This document shows positions 1-7,750 of a stretch of 64,000 nucleotides of DNA, piece after piece; the stretch's first letter is position 1, and every line of letters begins with the position of its first letter. The position numbers and the translations under genes were made by a program. The stretch comes from Oligoflexia bacterium (lineage in GTDB: Bacteria; Bdellovibrionota_G; JALEGL01). Location: contig DAOLES010000001.1 in assembly GCA_035326705.1 (NCBI GenBank), forward strand, positions 561,653-625,652, read 5' to 3'. The notes beneath the pieces are model-generated. The model was given only the letters and a program-made list of their open reading frames with translations, did not search any database and was not told the DNA's origin.

Positions 1-101
1 CGCTTTTCTTGCTCGGAATTTAACTCAGGAAGCTGGGCCTGCACACAGCTCAACAGAACCATGAAAATACCTATAGAAAGTTTTAAAACACGACCATTCA
101 C
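1..101 (-). CDS. Partial exported protein (N-terminus only)
   Basis: Only the first 33 codons lie in the window; the gene runs off the left edge. Reading leftwards from a GTG at 101 gives a basic start (VNGRVLKL), a hydrophobic core (SIGIFMVLLS) and then CVQAQLPELNSEQEK. This is a signal peptide: either a lipobox (LLSC) or signal peptidase I cleavage after VQA. A second possible start is the ATG at 62, which would leave too short a leader. The GTG is chosen because it gives a complete signal peptide. It is divergent from thyA. No function can be assigned. Confidence 0.5.
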   Translation of the reverse strand, partial: MNGRVLKLSIGIFMVLLSCVQAQLPELNSEQEK

Positions 102-191
102 ACTTTATGTATCTCGTATAATCAGCATTTGATCAAATTCTTAAGCAATGTGACTCATATTTACATTCAAAAGCCCAGTATCTATTTTTTC

Positions 192-226
192 TTGCTGATT
201 GGCTTGATGAACGATATTAAGTTTTT
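192..226 (+). promoter_or_regulatory. Predicted leaderless promoter of thyA
   Basis: TTGCTG (192-197), a 17-base spacer and TATTAA (215-220) form a good sigma-70-type promoter. The six bases after the -10 are GTTTTT and then the ATG at 227, so the predicted transcription start is the start codon itself. No Shine-Dalgarno sequence is present. Confidence 0.6.
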
Positions 227-1033
227 ATGCGCAATTATCTTCAACTTATGCAACACATTATGGAAACAGGTGAAGACCGGACAGATAGAACGGGTGTAGG
301 TACTCGCTCATTATTTGGCGCACAATTGCGCTTTGACTTACAAGAAGGGTTTCCTTTGGTGACCACCAAAAAATGTCACCTTAAGTCTATTATTCATGAA
401 CTGTTGTGGTTTTTGCAAGGCGATACCAATATTGCTTATTTAAAAGAAAACAAGGTCCGCATATGGGATGAATGGGCTGATGAAAACGGTGACCTTGGCC
501 CAGTATATGGTAAACAGTGGCGCAGTTGGCAAACATCAAACAGTGAGAGTATTGATCAAATCCAAAATTTAATGCACAGCTTAAAAAACAATCCGCATTC
601 TCGTCGGCATATTGTTTCTGCTTGGAATGTGGCTGATGTAGAAAAAATGGCCCTGCCTCCCTGTCACACCATGTTTCAATTTTATGTCTCTTTAAACAAA
701 GATAAACCGCGTTTATCCTGCCAACTGTATCAACGCTCAGCTGATTACTTTTTGGGTGTACCCTTTAATATTGCCAGCTATGCTTTACTCACCATGATGA
801 TTGCCAATGTCTTAGATTATGACTACGGTGACTTTGTCCACAGCTTTGGTGATGTGCATCTGTATCAAAATCACTTTGAACAAGTGCAAACCCAATTAAG
901 TCGAGAACCCTTTAGCAAACCAACAATGCATATTAAACGCAAACCCAAAGACATCTTTTCTTACCAATACGACGACTTTGAACTGGTCAACTATGAAGCA
1001 CATCCTGCAATCAAAGCTGAGGTTGCGGTCTAA
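227..1033 (+). CDS. thyA: Thymidylate synthase
   Basis: Converts dUMP to dTMP using methylenetetrahydrofolate, which is oxidised to dihydrofolate; cytosolic. The 268 residues match the usual bacterial ThyA length. Visible landmarks are the phosphate-binding loop near RTDRTGVGT (residues 18-26), the nucleophile Cys146 in LPPCHTMFQFYV, and the folate/nucleotide-binding HSFGDVHLYQNH segment near 208-219. Its stop codon touches the start codon of the dihydrofolate reductase gene, so the two enzymes of the thymidylate cycle are co-transcribed and probably translationally coupled. The ATG is preceded by a -10-like element rather than a ribosome binding site, suggesting a leaderless message. Confidence 0.98.
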   Translation: MRNYLQLMQHIMETGEDRTDRTGVGTRSLFGAQLRFDLQEGFPLVTTKKCHLKSIIHELLWFLQGDTNIAYLKENKVRIWDEWADENGDLGPVYGKQWRSWQTSNSESIDQIQNLMHSLKNNPHSRRHIVSAWNVADVEKMALPPCHTMFQFYVSLNKDKPRLSCQLYQRSADYFLGVPFNIASYALLTMMIANVLDYDYGDFVHSFGDVHLYQNHFEQVQTQLSREPFSKPTMHIKRKPKDIFSYQYDDFELVNYEAHPAIKAEVAV

Positions 1034-1531
1034 ATGTTGATCTCAGCCATTGCTGCGTATAGCAAAAACAAAGTCATTGGTAAAAATAACGATATGCCCT
1101 GGCATATGCCACAAGAGTTTGCTCACTTTAAACGCACAACCCTGAATCATCATATTTTAATGGGCCGAAAATCTTTAGAAGCCTTGCCCGGTGTTTTACC
1201 CAAGCGAACTCATTTGGTCATTTCAAGGCAAGAACCAAGCATGACCCATCCCAATGTATTGTGGTTTAAAAGCATTGAAGCCGCTGTAACACATGCAAAA
1301 GATGCGGGTGAAACAGAGCTGTTTATTTGTGGTGGCGCGCAAATCTATGAACAATGCATGCGTATGTGTGATTACCTTTATTTATCTGAAATTGATCTCG
1401 ATATTCCTGATGGTGATGCTTTTTTTCCTGACTTTGATCAAACACAATGGCAAGTCATTGAAGAAAACCTGCACCCAGCTCTGAGTGAAACAGAACCTGC
1501 CTGGGTGTTTAGAAAATTTGCCCGTTTATAA
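1034..1531 (+). CDS. folA: Dihydrofolate reductase
   Basis: Reduces dihydrofolate, the by-product of ThyA, back to tetrahydrofolate with NADPH. At 165 residues it has the normal chromosomal DHFR length. Recognisable parts are the N-terminal strand ISAIAAYSKNKVIGKNNDMPWHMP, the active-site acid as Glu28 (MPQEFAHFK; many bacterial enzymes have Asp here), LMGRKSLEALPG, and FICGGAQIYEQ around residues 97-107. The ATG follows the thyA stop codon with no gap, so expression depends on upstream translation. Sensitivity to antifolates cannot be judged from sequence alone. Confidence 0.97.
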   Translation: MLISAIAAYSKNKVIGKNNDMPWHMPQEFAHFKRTTLNHHILMGRKSLEALPGVLPKRTHLVISRQEPSMTHPNVLWFKSIEAAVTHAKDAGETELFICGGAQIYEQCMRMCDYLYLSEIDLDIPDGDAFFPDFDQTQWQVIEENLHPALSETEPAWVFRKFARL

Positions 1532-1577
1532 AACAAATTTATAGACTTAAATAAAAATTTGAATGAAGATTTAAAGC

Positions 1578-2063
1578 ATGGGACATCATATCAGTGCGGC
1601 ATTGCTAAAAGGTGAGTTTGATCAAAATAAAGCTCGTGAATTTGATCTTAACCCCATTCAATTGTCCAAGAGTATCACAATGTTTCCTTTAGAAGCCAAC
1701 TATTGCGATTTTTGGTCTGAAAAACTGAATATTTTTGGCAGCCCTTCAGAACATACTTACCCTCTTTTAAACAGTAATGTTGTGCACCACATGATGAACA
1801 CAATTGCCAGTACCCCTACTTTTGCAATCATTGAAACCGATTATTCTGGCGGTGTTGGTGATCAAGCAGCCGCAGTTTATCAAGGGAAAGAAATTCTAAT
1901 GTCTCCACAAAGAAATAAAAAGAAGGTTATCAATCAAGCCATCAAAAAACTTGGGGTCAGAGTTCCATTCTTCCTGCGTCTTTTTTTTGTAGACGAGTTT
2001 CAATTCTTAAAATTAGATCAATACAGAATTTTTGATGAAATGTTTGATAAATACACAACATAA
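1578..2063 (+). CDS. Hypothetical protein, 161 aa
   Basis: I do not recognise this family. It is a soluble protein without signal peptide or membrane segments. Notable stretches are an acidic/hydrophobic start (MGHHISAALLKGEFDQNKAREFDL), a middle segment ATPTFAIIETDYSGGVGDQAAAVYQGKE resembling a compact alpha/beta core, and a basic end (QRNKKKVINQAIKKLGVRVP). It lies 46 bases after folA on the same strand and is convergent with mutM, whose stop is five bases away, so it may be the last gene of the thyA-folA transcript. The intact reading frame and position support a real gene; the function is unknown. Confidence 0.75.
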   Translation: MGHHISAALLKGEFDQNKAREFDLNPIQLSKSITMFPLEANYCDFWSEKLNIFGSPSEHTYPLLNSNVVHHMMNTIASTPTFAIIETDYSGGVGDQAAAVYQGKEILMSPQRNKKKVINQAIKKLGVRVPFFLRLFFVDEFQFLKLDQYRIFDEMFDKYTT

Positions 2064-2068
2064 AAAAA

Positions 2069-2890
2069 CTACCCGATCTGACAATTAGGGCAATAAAAAC
2101 TACTCCGCCCAGATATTCTTAGATTTTCTATTTTACTCTGTTTACAGTTTGGACATAACTCACCAGTTTTTCCATAAACCAAAAACTGATGCTGAAAATA
2201 GCCTTGTTCTCCTCCGGCTTTCTTAAAGTCTTTGATAGTAGAGCCCCCTGCTTCAATAGCTTGTAATAAAACGTTTTGAATATGTTTAATCAACTTTTTA
2301 AGATTCAATTCACTGACATCTTTAGCCGGTGTTAAAGGATGGATTTCACTTTGAAACAGGGATTCACAGGCATAGATATTCCCTACCCCCACCACACAAC
2401 GTTGATCCATGATCACAGATTTAATGGCTGCCGTTTTATTCTTGCAGTAGTTTTGTAAATAGTTATGATTGAATTGATCGGATAATGGCTCAGGACCTAG
2501 ATGCTTTAAAAATTTGTGGTCCAGGATTATATCTTTAGGACAAAGATCAATAAAACCAAAGCGTCTGGGATCATTGTAAATCAAGGTTTGCTCATCAACA
2601 AAAGCAATAGCAAAGTGATCATGCTTTTTCATATCATCATTCAATTCTCGCCAAGAACCAGTCATCCCCAAATGACTGATCATGATATGTTGATCAAAGT
2701 GCCATAATATATACTTGGCTCTTCTGGAAAAACGCTGCAGCTTTTGGCCTGGCAACGTATCCTTAACTGTTTTTGAGATAGGAAAGCGCAGTTTATCCGT
2801 ATAGATATGAATATGCTCAACACATGATTGTGGTTTTATTAATTGAGCAAGCCCTTGGCATACGGTTTCAACTTCTGGAAGTTCTGGCAT
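2069..2890 (-). CDS. mutM: Formamidopyrimidine-DNA glycosylase (Fpg/MutM)
   Basis: Base-excision repair glycosylase/AP lyase that removes 8-oxoguanine and formamidopyrimidines. The start is placed at the ATG giving MPELPEVETV, because family chemistry uses the Pro after the initiator Met as nucleophile. An in-frame ATG three codons upstream would bury that proline. Other landmarks are the lysine region TDKLRFPIS, the helix-two-turn-helix near VVGVGNIYACESLF, and the C-terminal zinc finger CPNC...FYCPNC. At 273 residues the length is typical. It is convergent with the upstream hypothetical gene and divergent from a DEDDy exonuclease. No clear Shine-Dalgarno sequence precedes either ATG. Confidence 0.95.
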   Translation of the reverse strand: MPELPEVETVCQGLAQLIKPQSCVEHIHIYTDKLRFPISKTVKDTLPGQKLQRFSRRAKYILWHFDQHIMISHLGMTGSWRELNDDMKKHDHFAIAFVDEQTLIYNDPRRFGFIDLCPKDIILDHKFLKHLGPEPLSDQFNHNYLQNYCKNKTAAIKSVIMDQRCVVGVGNIYACESLFQSEIHPLTPAKDVSELNLKKLIKHIQNVLLQAIEAGGSTIKDFKKAGGEQGYFQHQFLVYGKTGELCPNCKQSKIENLRISGRSSFYCPNCQIG

Positions 2891-2986
2891 ATCAAGCATG
2901 CTTTATCTATATTTTTATAGTTAAACAAGGAATAGCTATGAAGAATCTTTACAAATTGCCATGAGCATGGTCTAAGGCAAAACACT

Positions 2987-3568
2987 GTGTTTATTGACGG
3001 CCGAAAAAAACTAAGTAAACAAGAAATACGAGACTTTCCATTTTTACAGTATCCCGGTACCATTCATATTATTCAAGACTATGAGCAGCAAATTGAAGTT
3101 TGCCAACACTTAAAAAAACAATCTGTTTTAGGCTTTGATACAGAAACACGACCTAATTTTAGAAAAGGACAAAATAACCCTGTTGCCTTACTTCAACTGG
3201 CTACTAAAACAGATGCTTTTTTATTTCAACTCAAACAACAAGCCCTAAGTCCATATTTGTCAGACATCTTAAGCTCAACACAAATTCTTAAGCTGGGTGT
3301 GGCTGTACGTGATGATATCATTGCTTTACAAAAACTTAGAGATTTTGAAGCTCAAGGATTTGTAGATTTGTCTGATTTAGCTGAAGAAAAAGGTCTGCAA
3401 AACTTTGGTCTTAATGCCTTAAGCGTCATCTTTACAGGTCATCGTTTAAGCAAAAACGCTAAACTTTCTAATTGGGCGGCAAAGACCTTAAAAGACAAAC
3501 AAATACATTATGCTGCCTGCGATGCTTATGTTTCATTACTGATTCACGAAGGTTTATTAAAACTTTAA
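2987..3568 (+). CDS. 3'-5' exonuclease, DEDDy (RNase D-like) family
   Basis: A stand-alone 193-residue DEDD exonuclease domain without the HRDC domains of RNase D. Motif I is FDTETRP (about residues 50-56). The middle acid is probably in GVAVRDDI (about 104-111). Motif III is YAACDAY (about 174-180), with the Tyr four residues before the Asp, as in the DEDDy subgroup. It probably trims RNA or DNA 3' ends in the cytosol; the substrate cannot be read from sequence. The GTG start at 2987 has a modest AAGG-type ribosome binding site about eight bases upstream. It is divergent from mutM and convergent with a GNAT gene. Confidence 0.88.
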   Translation: MFIDGRKKLSKQEIRDFPFLQYPGTIHIIQDYEQQIEVCQHLKKQSVLGFDTETRPNFRKGQNNPVALLQLATKTDAFLFQLKQQALSPYLSDILSSTQILKLGVAVRDDIIALQKLRDFEAQGFVDLSDLAEEKGLQNFGLNALSVIFTGHRLSKNAKLSNWAAKTLKDKQIHYAACDAYVSLLIHEGLLKL

Positions 3569-3573
3569 TCAAG

Positions 3574-4125
3574 TTAATTTTTTTTATTAAAAACATCTTT
3601 TAGTAAACTGCTTAGACAATGGTCTTGCCATTGACCATTAATTTGAAGATAAGCTGGGGCTATTCCATGTACTTCAAAACCAAGTTTTTTTAACAATCTC
3701 TCACTTCTTTTATTGTTTGGAATAAAATTAGCTTCTATTCTTCTTATTTTTGTTTCATTAAAAATATAGGCCATAGCCGCTTGCAGGCTTTCATACATAT
3801 ACGCCTGGCCTTGATACTCCTCACCCAACTTATAACCAACCCGACAATTCAAAAAAGGTTCGTATTCAAAATTGTTAAAATGAATGAACCCCATCAAAGC
3901 CTGTGTCTTTTTATTTACAATTAATAATGGCAATGCTTTTTTCTCATCATAATCTAAAATATTTTTCTTTATCGCTTGCTGCCAATATGATTTTGTAAAA
4001 ATACTTTGTGTTCTTTGTGGCTCCCATGGTTTAAGAAATTGTTCATTTTTTTGATAAAATGCAATTATGGGCTCTATATCTTCTTCAGCATATGTTCTTA
4101 ATAAACATCGTTGGGTACTAATCAT
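3574..4125 (-). CDS. GNAT-family N-acetyltransferase (RimJ/RimL-like)
   Basis: A 183-residue acetyltransferase. The N-terminal TQRCLLRTYAEEDIEPIIAFY is the usual start of RimJ/RimL/SpeG-type GNATs. The middle VGYKLGEEYQGQAYMYESLQAAMAYIF carries the acetyl-CoA-binding loop in degenerate form (Q/R-x-x-G/A-like EYQGQAY), and RIEANFIPNNKRSERLLKKLGF is the conserved beta-5/alpha-4 region. The likely activity is acetyl transfer from acetyl-CoA to a protein alpha-amine or small molecule. The start is supported by an AAAGG ribosome binding site seven bases upstream. It is convergent with the exonuclease gene and lies upstream of nothing co-oriented within 170 bases. Confidence 0.88.
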   Translation of the reverse strand: MISTQRCLLRTYAEEDIEPIIAFYQKNEQFLKPWEPQRTQSIFTKSYWQQAIKKNILDYDEKKALPLLIVNKKTQALMGFIHFNNFEYEPFLNCRVGYKLGEEYQGQAYMYESLQAAMAYIFNETKIRRIEANFIPNNKRSERLLKKLGFEVHGIAPAYLQINGQWQDHCLSSLLKDVFNKKN

Positions 4126-4295
4126 TTCAAAACCTTTTCATTGTAAATTCAATTTATTACTTGAATATAATGTTCTTAAAAATTTAATGATCTTTCTTTT
4201 TTTACTCTAAGTAAGACAAAAGGGACAATGTTTTACATACATAAAACCAAGCTTGCAAAAAAAAATACTCTGCGTAAATCCCTTATTATTAGGTT

Positions 4296-6308
4296 TTAAA
4301 AGCTATTCTTTTCCGTGGTCTGATCTATCTTATCAAATAAAGCCGCTAACATGGCTTTTCTTTCACTTTCTCCTTGTGGACGAAACGCGCTTTGATAGTT
4401 TTTAATTAAGGTCTCATCAACCTCGGCTAAAAACCGAGACGTTGCACAAGGTTTTAGCTTACCTTGCTTTTTTCTTTCTTTAGCACGTGTTAACACTAGA
4501 TGTTCTTTTGCGCGGGTGATCCCAACATAAAACAAACGGCGTTCTTCACTGATATCTTGTCCCAAACGCTGATGTGGTAAAATTCCTTCTTCTACACCAC
4601 AGATGATAACAACAGGAAACTCCAAGCCCTTGCATGCATGCAAGGTCATCAATTGAACGTTAGACCCTTCTTTTTCATCTTCTTCAACATCCCCCAAATC
4701 CATATTTTCTATAAACTTCAAAAAAGACTGTGCCTGATGACCACTCTTGTGAATATAGGCCCCTAAAACTCTACAAAATGTTAAAACCAAATCCCAGCGT
4801 TTTTGTGCCGTATGAATGTCTTTAAATGCCGCCAGAAGCATACGCTTGTACCCCATCTTTTCAAGGATTGAAACCAACTGGTCTTCACATTTTTTTTCAT
4901 TGCTTAATAAAAGGGTTTTGTATGCTTGTAAACTTTGATGAAAATGCTCTATGGCTTGTTTCGATTTTTCATTGAGTTCATCAATATCGGCTAAACTGGC
5001 TTTAAAAAAACTGATCTTATGTTGTTTAGCATACTCAAAAATTGTTTGAATAGTTTTCTCGCCAATTCCTTTATTGGGTGTATGCATGGCTCTTCTTACA
5101 CTGATTTCATCAGGTCTAAACATGCACTTTAAATAAGCTAAAATATCTTTGATTTCTTTGCGGCTGAAAAAGCCTGTTCCTCCCGTTAACACATAAGGAA
5201 TTTGCTGCTTTCTTAAAGCTGTTTCTATCATCCCACCTTGGCTATTTGATCTATACAATAAAGCAATATCTTCATTTTTATAGCCTTTGCTTTTAAAATA
5301 TTCTATTTGATGAACCATGCCTTCAGCTTCATCTATTTCATTAAGATAAAGAAAAACTTCTGGTTCATGCCCTTCATCATCATAGCCAGAGGCTAATAGT
5401 TGTTTGCCATGGCGTGTGCTGTTTTTTGCAATAATATGATTGGCCAAATCCAAAATACGCGCTTTAGAGCGATAATTTCTTTCTAAACGCACAACTTTAC
5501 AATTTTTATATCTTTTTGGAAAATCTAAAATATGTTGAATTTGTGCACCTCGCCAACCATAGATAGACTGATCATCATCGCCAACCACAGTTAAATTTTG
5601 ATGATGTTGTGCCAAAAGTTTGAGCATCTGCATTTGAATATCGTTGGTATCTTGAAACTCATCTACCATGATTTGTTTGAACTGAGTTTGATACTCATTA
5701 AGAATATCTGGCTTTTGTTTAAAAATTTCTATTGGACCAAGAATAAGCCCTTCAAAATCCACCACACCTAAAGACTTGAGCCGATCAAGGTATTTTGGAT
5801 ACAAAGCTTCCGCCATATCCTGATACTCTTGTAAATGACTAGGAAGCGTTTTCCCCGCTCTTAAAGTCTGGATACATGTAAGCAATGTATCCAGATCAAA
5901 ATTACTTTTTTCACTATCTTTGCTTGTCTTAAGTAACTCTTTAACCACTGATTGCGCATCACTCTGATCAATGACACCAAAACGTTTGGGTAAGTCTAGA
6001 GCATCATGGTGTTTTTTAATGACATTTAAACCAAAAGAATGAAATGTTCCCGCATGGATTTGCTGCGCCTGTTTTTTATCTAGCTTTTGAGCAACCCTAA
6101 ATTTCAGTTCTCTAGCCGCTTTATTGGTAAAGGTTAAGACAAGAATAGCATTGGCTGCAGCAATATTTTCTAAAATAAGGCGTTGTGTACGCTGAACCAA
6201 AACAGTGGTTTTTCCACTACCTGCTCCTGCTAAAATAAGAAGCGGCCCATAATTATGTTTTACAGCGGTTATTTGTTCTGGATTAAGTTTTTCAAAATAG
6301 CTCTGCAT
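4296..6308 (-). CDS. UvrD/Rep-family superfamily 1 DNA helicase
   Basis: ATP-dependent 3'-5' DNA helicase for repair and replication restart. All SF1A motifs are visible: Walker A LAGAGSGKTT, TNKAARELKFR, Walker B DEFQDTND, QSIYGWRGAQ, LERNYRS, QLMTLHACKGLEFPVV and RRLFYVGITRAKE. At 670 residues it is close to Rep (673) and lacks the long C-terminal tail of UvrD/PcrA, so a Rep-like role is a reasonable guess. The start is set at the ATG beginning MQSYFEKLNPEQ, where an AGG lies seven bases upstream. An in-frame ATG 18 bases further upstream (6326) is less likely. It is monocistronic as far as can be seen. Confidence 0.93.
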   Translation of the reverse strand: MQSYFEKLNPEQITAVKHNYGPLLILAGAGSGKTTVLVQRTQRLILENIAAANAILVLTFTNKAARELKFRVAQKLDKKQAQQIHAGTFHSFGLNVIKKHHDALDLPKRFGVIDQSDAQSVVKELLKTSKDSEKSNFDLDTLLTCIQTLRAGKTLPSHLQEYQDMAEALYPKYLDRLKSLGVVDFEGLILGPIEIFKQKPDILNEYQTQFKQIMVDEFQDTNDIQMQMLKLLAQHHQNLTVVGDDDQSIYGWRGAQIQHILDFPKRYKNCKVVRLERNYRSKARILDLANHIIAKNSTRHGKQLLASGYDDEGHEPEVFLYLNEIDEAEGMVHQIEYFKSKGYKNEDIALLYRSNSQGGMIETALRKQQIPYVLTGGTGFFSRKEIKDILAYLKCMFRPDEISVRRAMHTPNKGIGEKTIQTIFEYAKQHKISFFKASLADIDELNEKSKQAIEHFHQSLQAYKTLLLSNEKKCEDQLVSILEKMGYKRMLLAAFKDIHTAQKRWDLVLTFCRVLGAYIHKSGHQAQSFLKFIENMDLGDVEEDEKEGSNVQLMTLHACKGLEFPVVIICGVEEGILPHQRLGQDISEERRLFYVGITRAKEHLVLTRAKERKKQGKLKPCATSRFLAEVDETLIKNYQSAFRPQGESERKAMLAALFDKIDQTTEKNSF

Positions 6309-6403
6309 CAATAAGCCTGCCACCATACGTTGAAATCAAAAGTTTTCAAATATTTTTTACACTTAAACTTCTTATGAAAAAGCTTAACCTCTATTTTAGC
6401 CAA

Positions 6404-6430
6404 CAAAAAAGGGCCCCTTTAAGGGGCCCT
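6404..6430 (-). terminator. Intrinsic terminator of the RRM gene
   Basis: On the minus strand a GC-rich hairpin (AGGGCCCC, short TTAA-type loop, GGGGCCC) is followed by TTTTTTG. It lies 27 bases past the RRM stop codon and separates that gene from the helicase gene downstream. Confidence 0.9.
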
Positions 6431-6456
6431 AAATAATTTACGACTTATTAATAATA

Positions 6457-6759
6457 CTAATAACGTCTGTCGCCACCACGGCCTTTAAAACCACCGCCAC
6501 TTTTTTTATTTTCTTGTTTTGCTTCATTCACTGTTATATTTCTACCGTCTAACTCTTTACCATTTAAAGTGTTAATAACATGAGTGAGATCTTCATTTTC
6601 ACCAACTTCAACAAAAGCAAAACCTCTAGATCTGCCTGTTTCTCTATCAGTGATAACTTTTGCTGACACTACGCTGATTTCAAAAGATTCAATAAAAGAT
6701 TGTAGTTCTGCCTCGTTGACATTATAGCTACAATTACCCACAAATATTTTTTTGTTCAT
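6457..6759 (-). CDS. RNA-binding protein with one RRM and a Gly/Arg tail
   Basis: A 100-residue single-RRM protein. RNP2 is IFVGNCSY (residues 5-12) and RNP1 is SRGFAFVEV (about 44-52). The C-terminus is a glycine/arginine-rich tail (GGGFKGRGGDRRY). Bacterial proteins of this shape bind single-stranded RNA and are often induced by cold or other stress. That role is inferred from the family, not shown here. A possible ribosome binding site (AGGAAAG) lies somewhat far from the ATG. A strong intrinsic terminator follows the gene, consistent with a short, highly expressed monocistronic message. Confidence 0.92.
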   Translation of the reverse strand: MNKKIFVGNCSYNVNEAELQSFIESFEISVVSAKVITDRETGRSRGFAFVEVGENEDLTHVINTLNGKELDGRNITVNEAKQENKKSGGGFKGRGGDRRY

Positions 6760-6988
6760 TTGTTTTTCTACTTTCCTGTGGCTTTATACATAAGCCTTAA
6801 TTAAAATTAACCTTAGCTTTGTTGGCTCGGATGAATGATCTATTAATGGATTGAATCAAATAAAAGAACGCTCAAGGTCGAGCTGGCAAATACTAAAAAT
6901 CCTTTTATCCTGATAGCAAGCATTATGCAAGAATTATATTCACATAAAAAATCCTATAGAGGGCCTTATTAAACTGCTAAATAATCCC

Positions 6989-7750
6989 TTACCAGCTTAT
7001 TTTGGAGCCATCCCAAGAAAAGAACAGGCCAGTTTCATTTGGACTTAGTCTGTTAATCAACTGTAGAATATTTTTACCGGCTTGTTCCGGTTGGTGAACG
7101 ATATAGCTTTTAGCTGCATGCTTGATAAACGCCTTAGATAATTCGGTTTGAGTCGTTCCTGGGTGGATTGCTACAATCATACTGTTTTTATGCAGTCTTT
7201 TAAATTCAATTGACAGATTCTTAATGGCCATATTCAAGGCTGCTTTCGATATTCTATAAGCGTACCAGCCTCCTAAACGATTATCAGAGATGCTCCCTAC
7301 TTTGGCTGAAATTGCAACAAATTTTGGGCTTTCACTCTTAAGTAACAATGATTTTAAGGTTTTTGCCAATAGCAAGGTTGGGATTGTATTGAGTGTAAAA
7401 CAATGGCTTAATGATTCAGAACTTAACTCCTCAACCTTTCTTTCTGGAAAGGTCACTCCATCATCCAAAACCCCAATACAGTTAATACACAGATCTATTT
7501 TTTCTGTTTCAGATACAATACTATCCAATAAATAGCTGTAATTATTACTTTTTATTGCATCAAATACTAGGCATTTTAATTTTTCTGGATACTCTTGTGC
7601 CAGAGACAGTAAGTCTTGCGATTTATCCTCGGATCTATAGCTGGCATAAATCATATAATTGGCTTTGTCTTGAAGTAAATTTTTGACAAGCCCAAAACCA
7701 ATACCTCGATTGGCCCCAATAATTAAAGCAACTTTTGTGTTTTTGTTCAT
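6989..7750 (-). CDS. Short-chain dehydrogenase, C-factor (CsgA)-like
   Basis: NAD(P)-dependent SDR of 253 residues. The cofactor loop is GANRGIGFG (about 13-21), the NAG-like motif is degenerate (NCIGVLD), and the catalytic Ser is in ISAKVGS with YAYRISK supplying Tyr and Lys. The end, GLFFSWDGSKISW, is the C-terminus typical of C-factor-like SDRs. The ATG overlaps the photolyase stop by four bases, so the two are translationally coupled. Coupling of C-factor-like SDRs to photolyase-type genes suggests a shared light or oxidative stress role, but the substrate is unknown. A paralogue of the same subgroup lies at 48379-49041. Confidence 0.9.
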   Translation of the reverse strand: MNKNTKVALIIGANRGIGFGLVKNLLQDKANYMIYASYRSEDKSQDLLSLAQEYPEKLKCLVFDAIKSNNYSYLLDSIVSETEKIDLCINCIGVLDDGVTFPERKVEELSSESLSHCFTLNTIPTLLLAKTLKSLLLKSESPKFVAISAKVGSISDNRLGGWYAYRISKAALNMAIKNLSIEFKRLHKNSMIVAIHPGTTQTELSKAFIKHAAKSYIVHQPEQAGKNILQLINRLSPNETGLFFSWDGSKISW

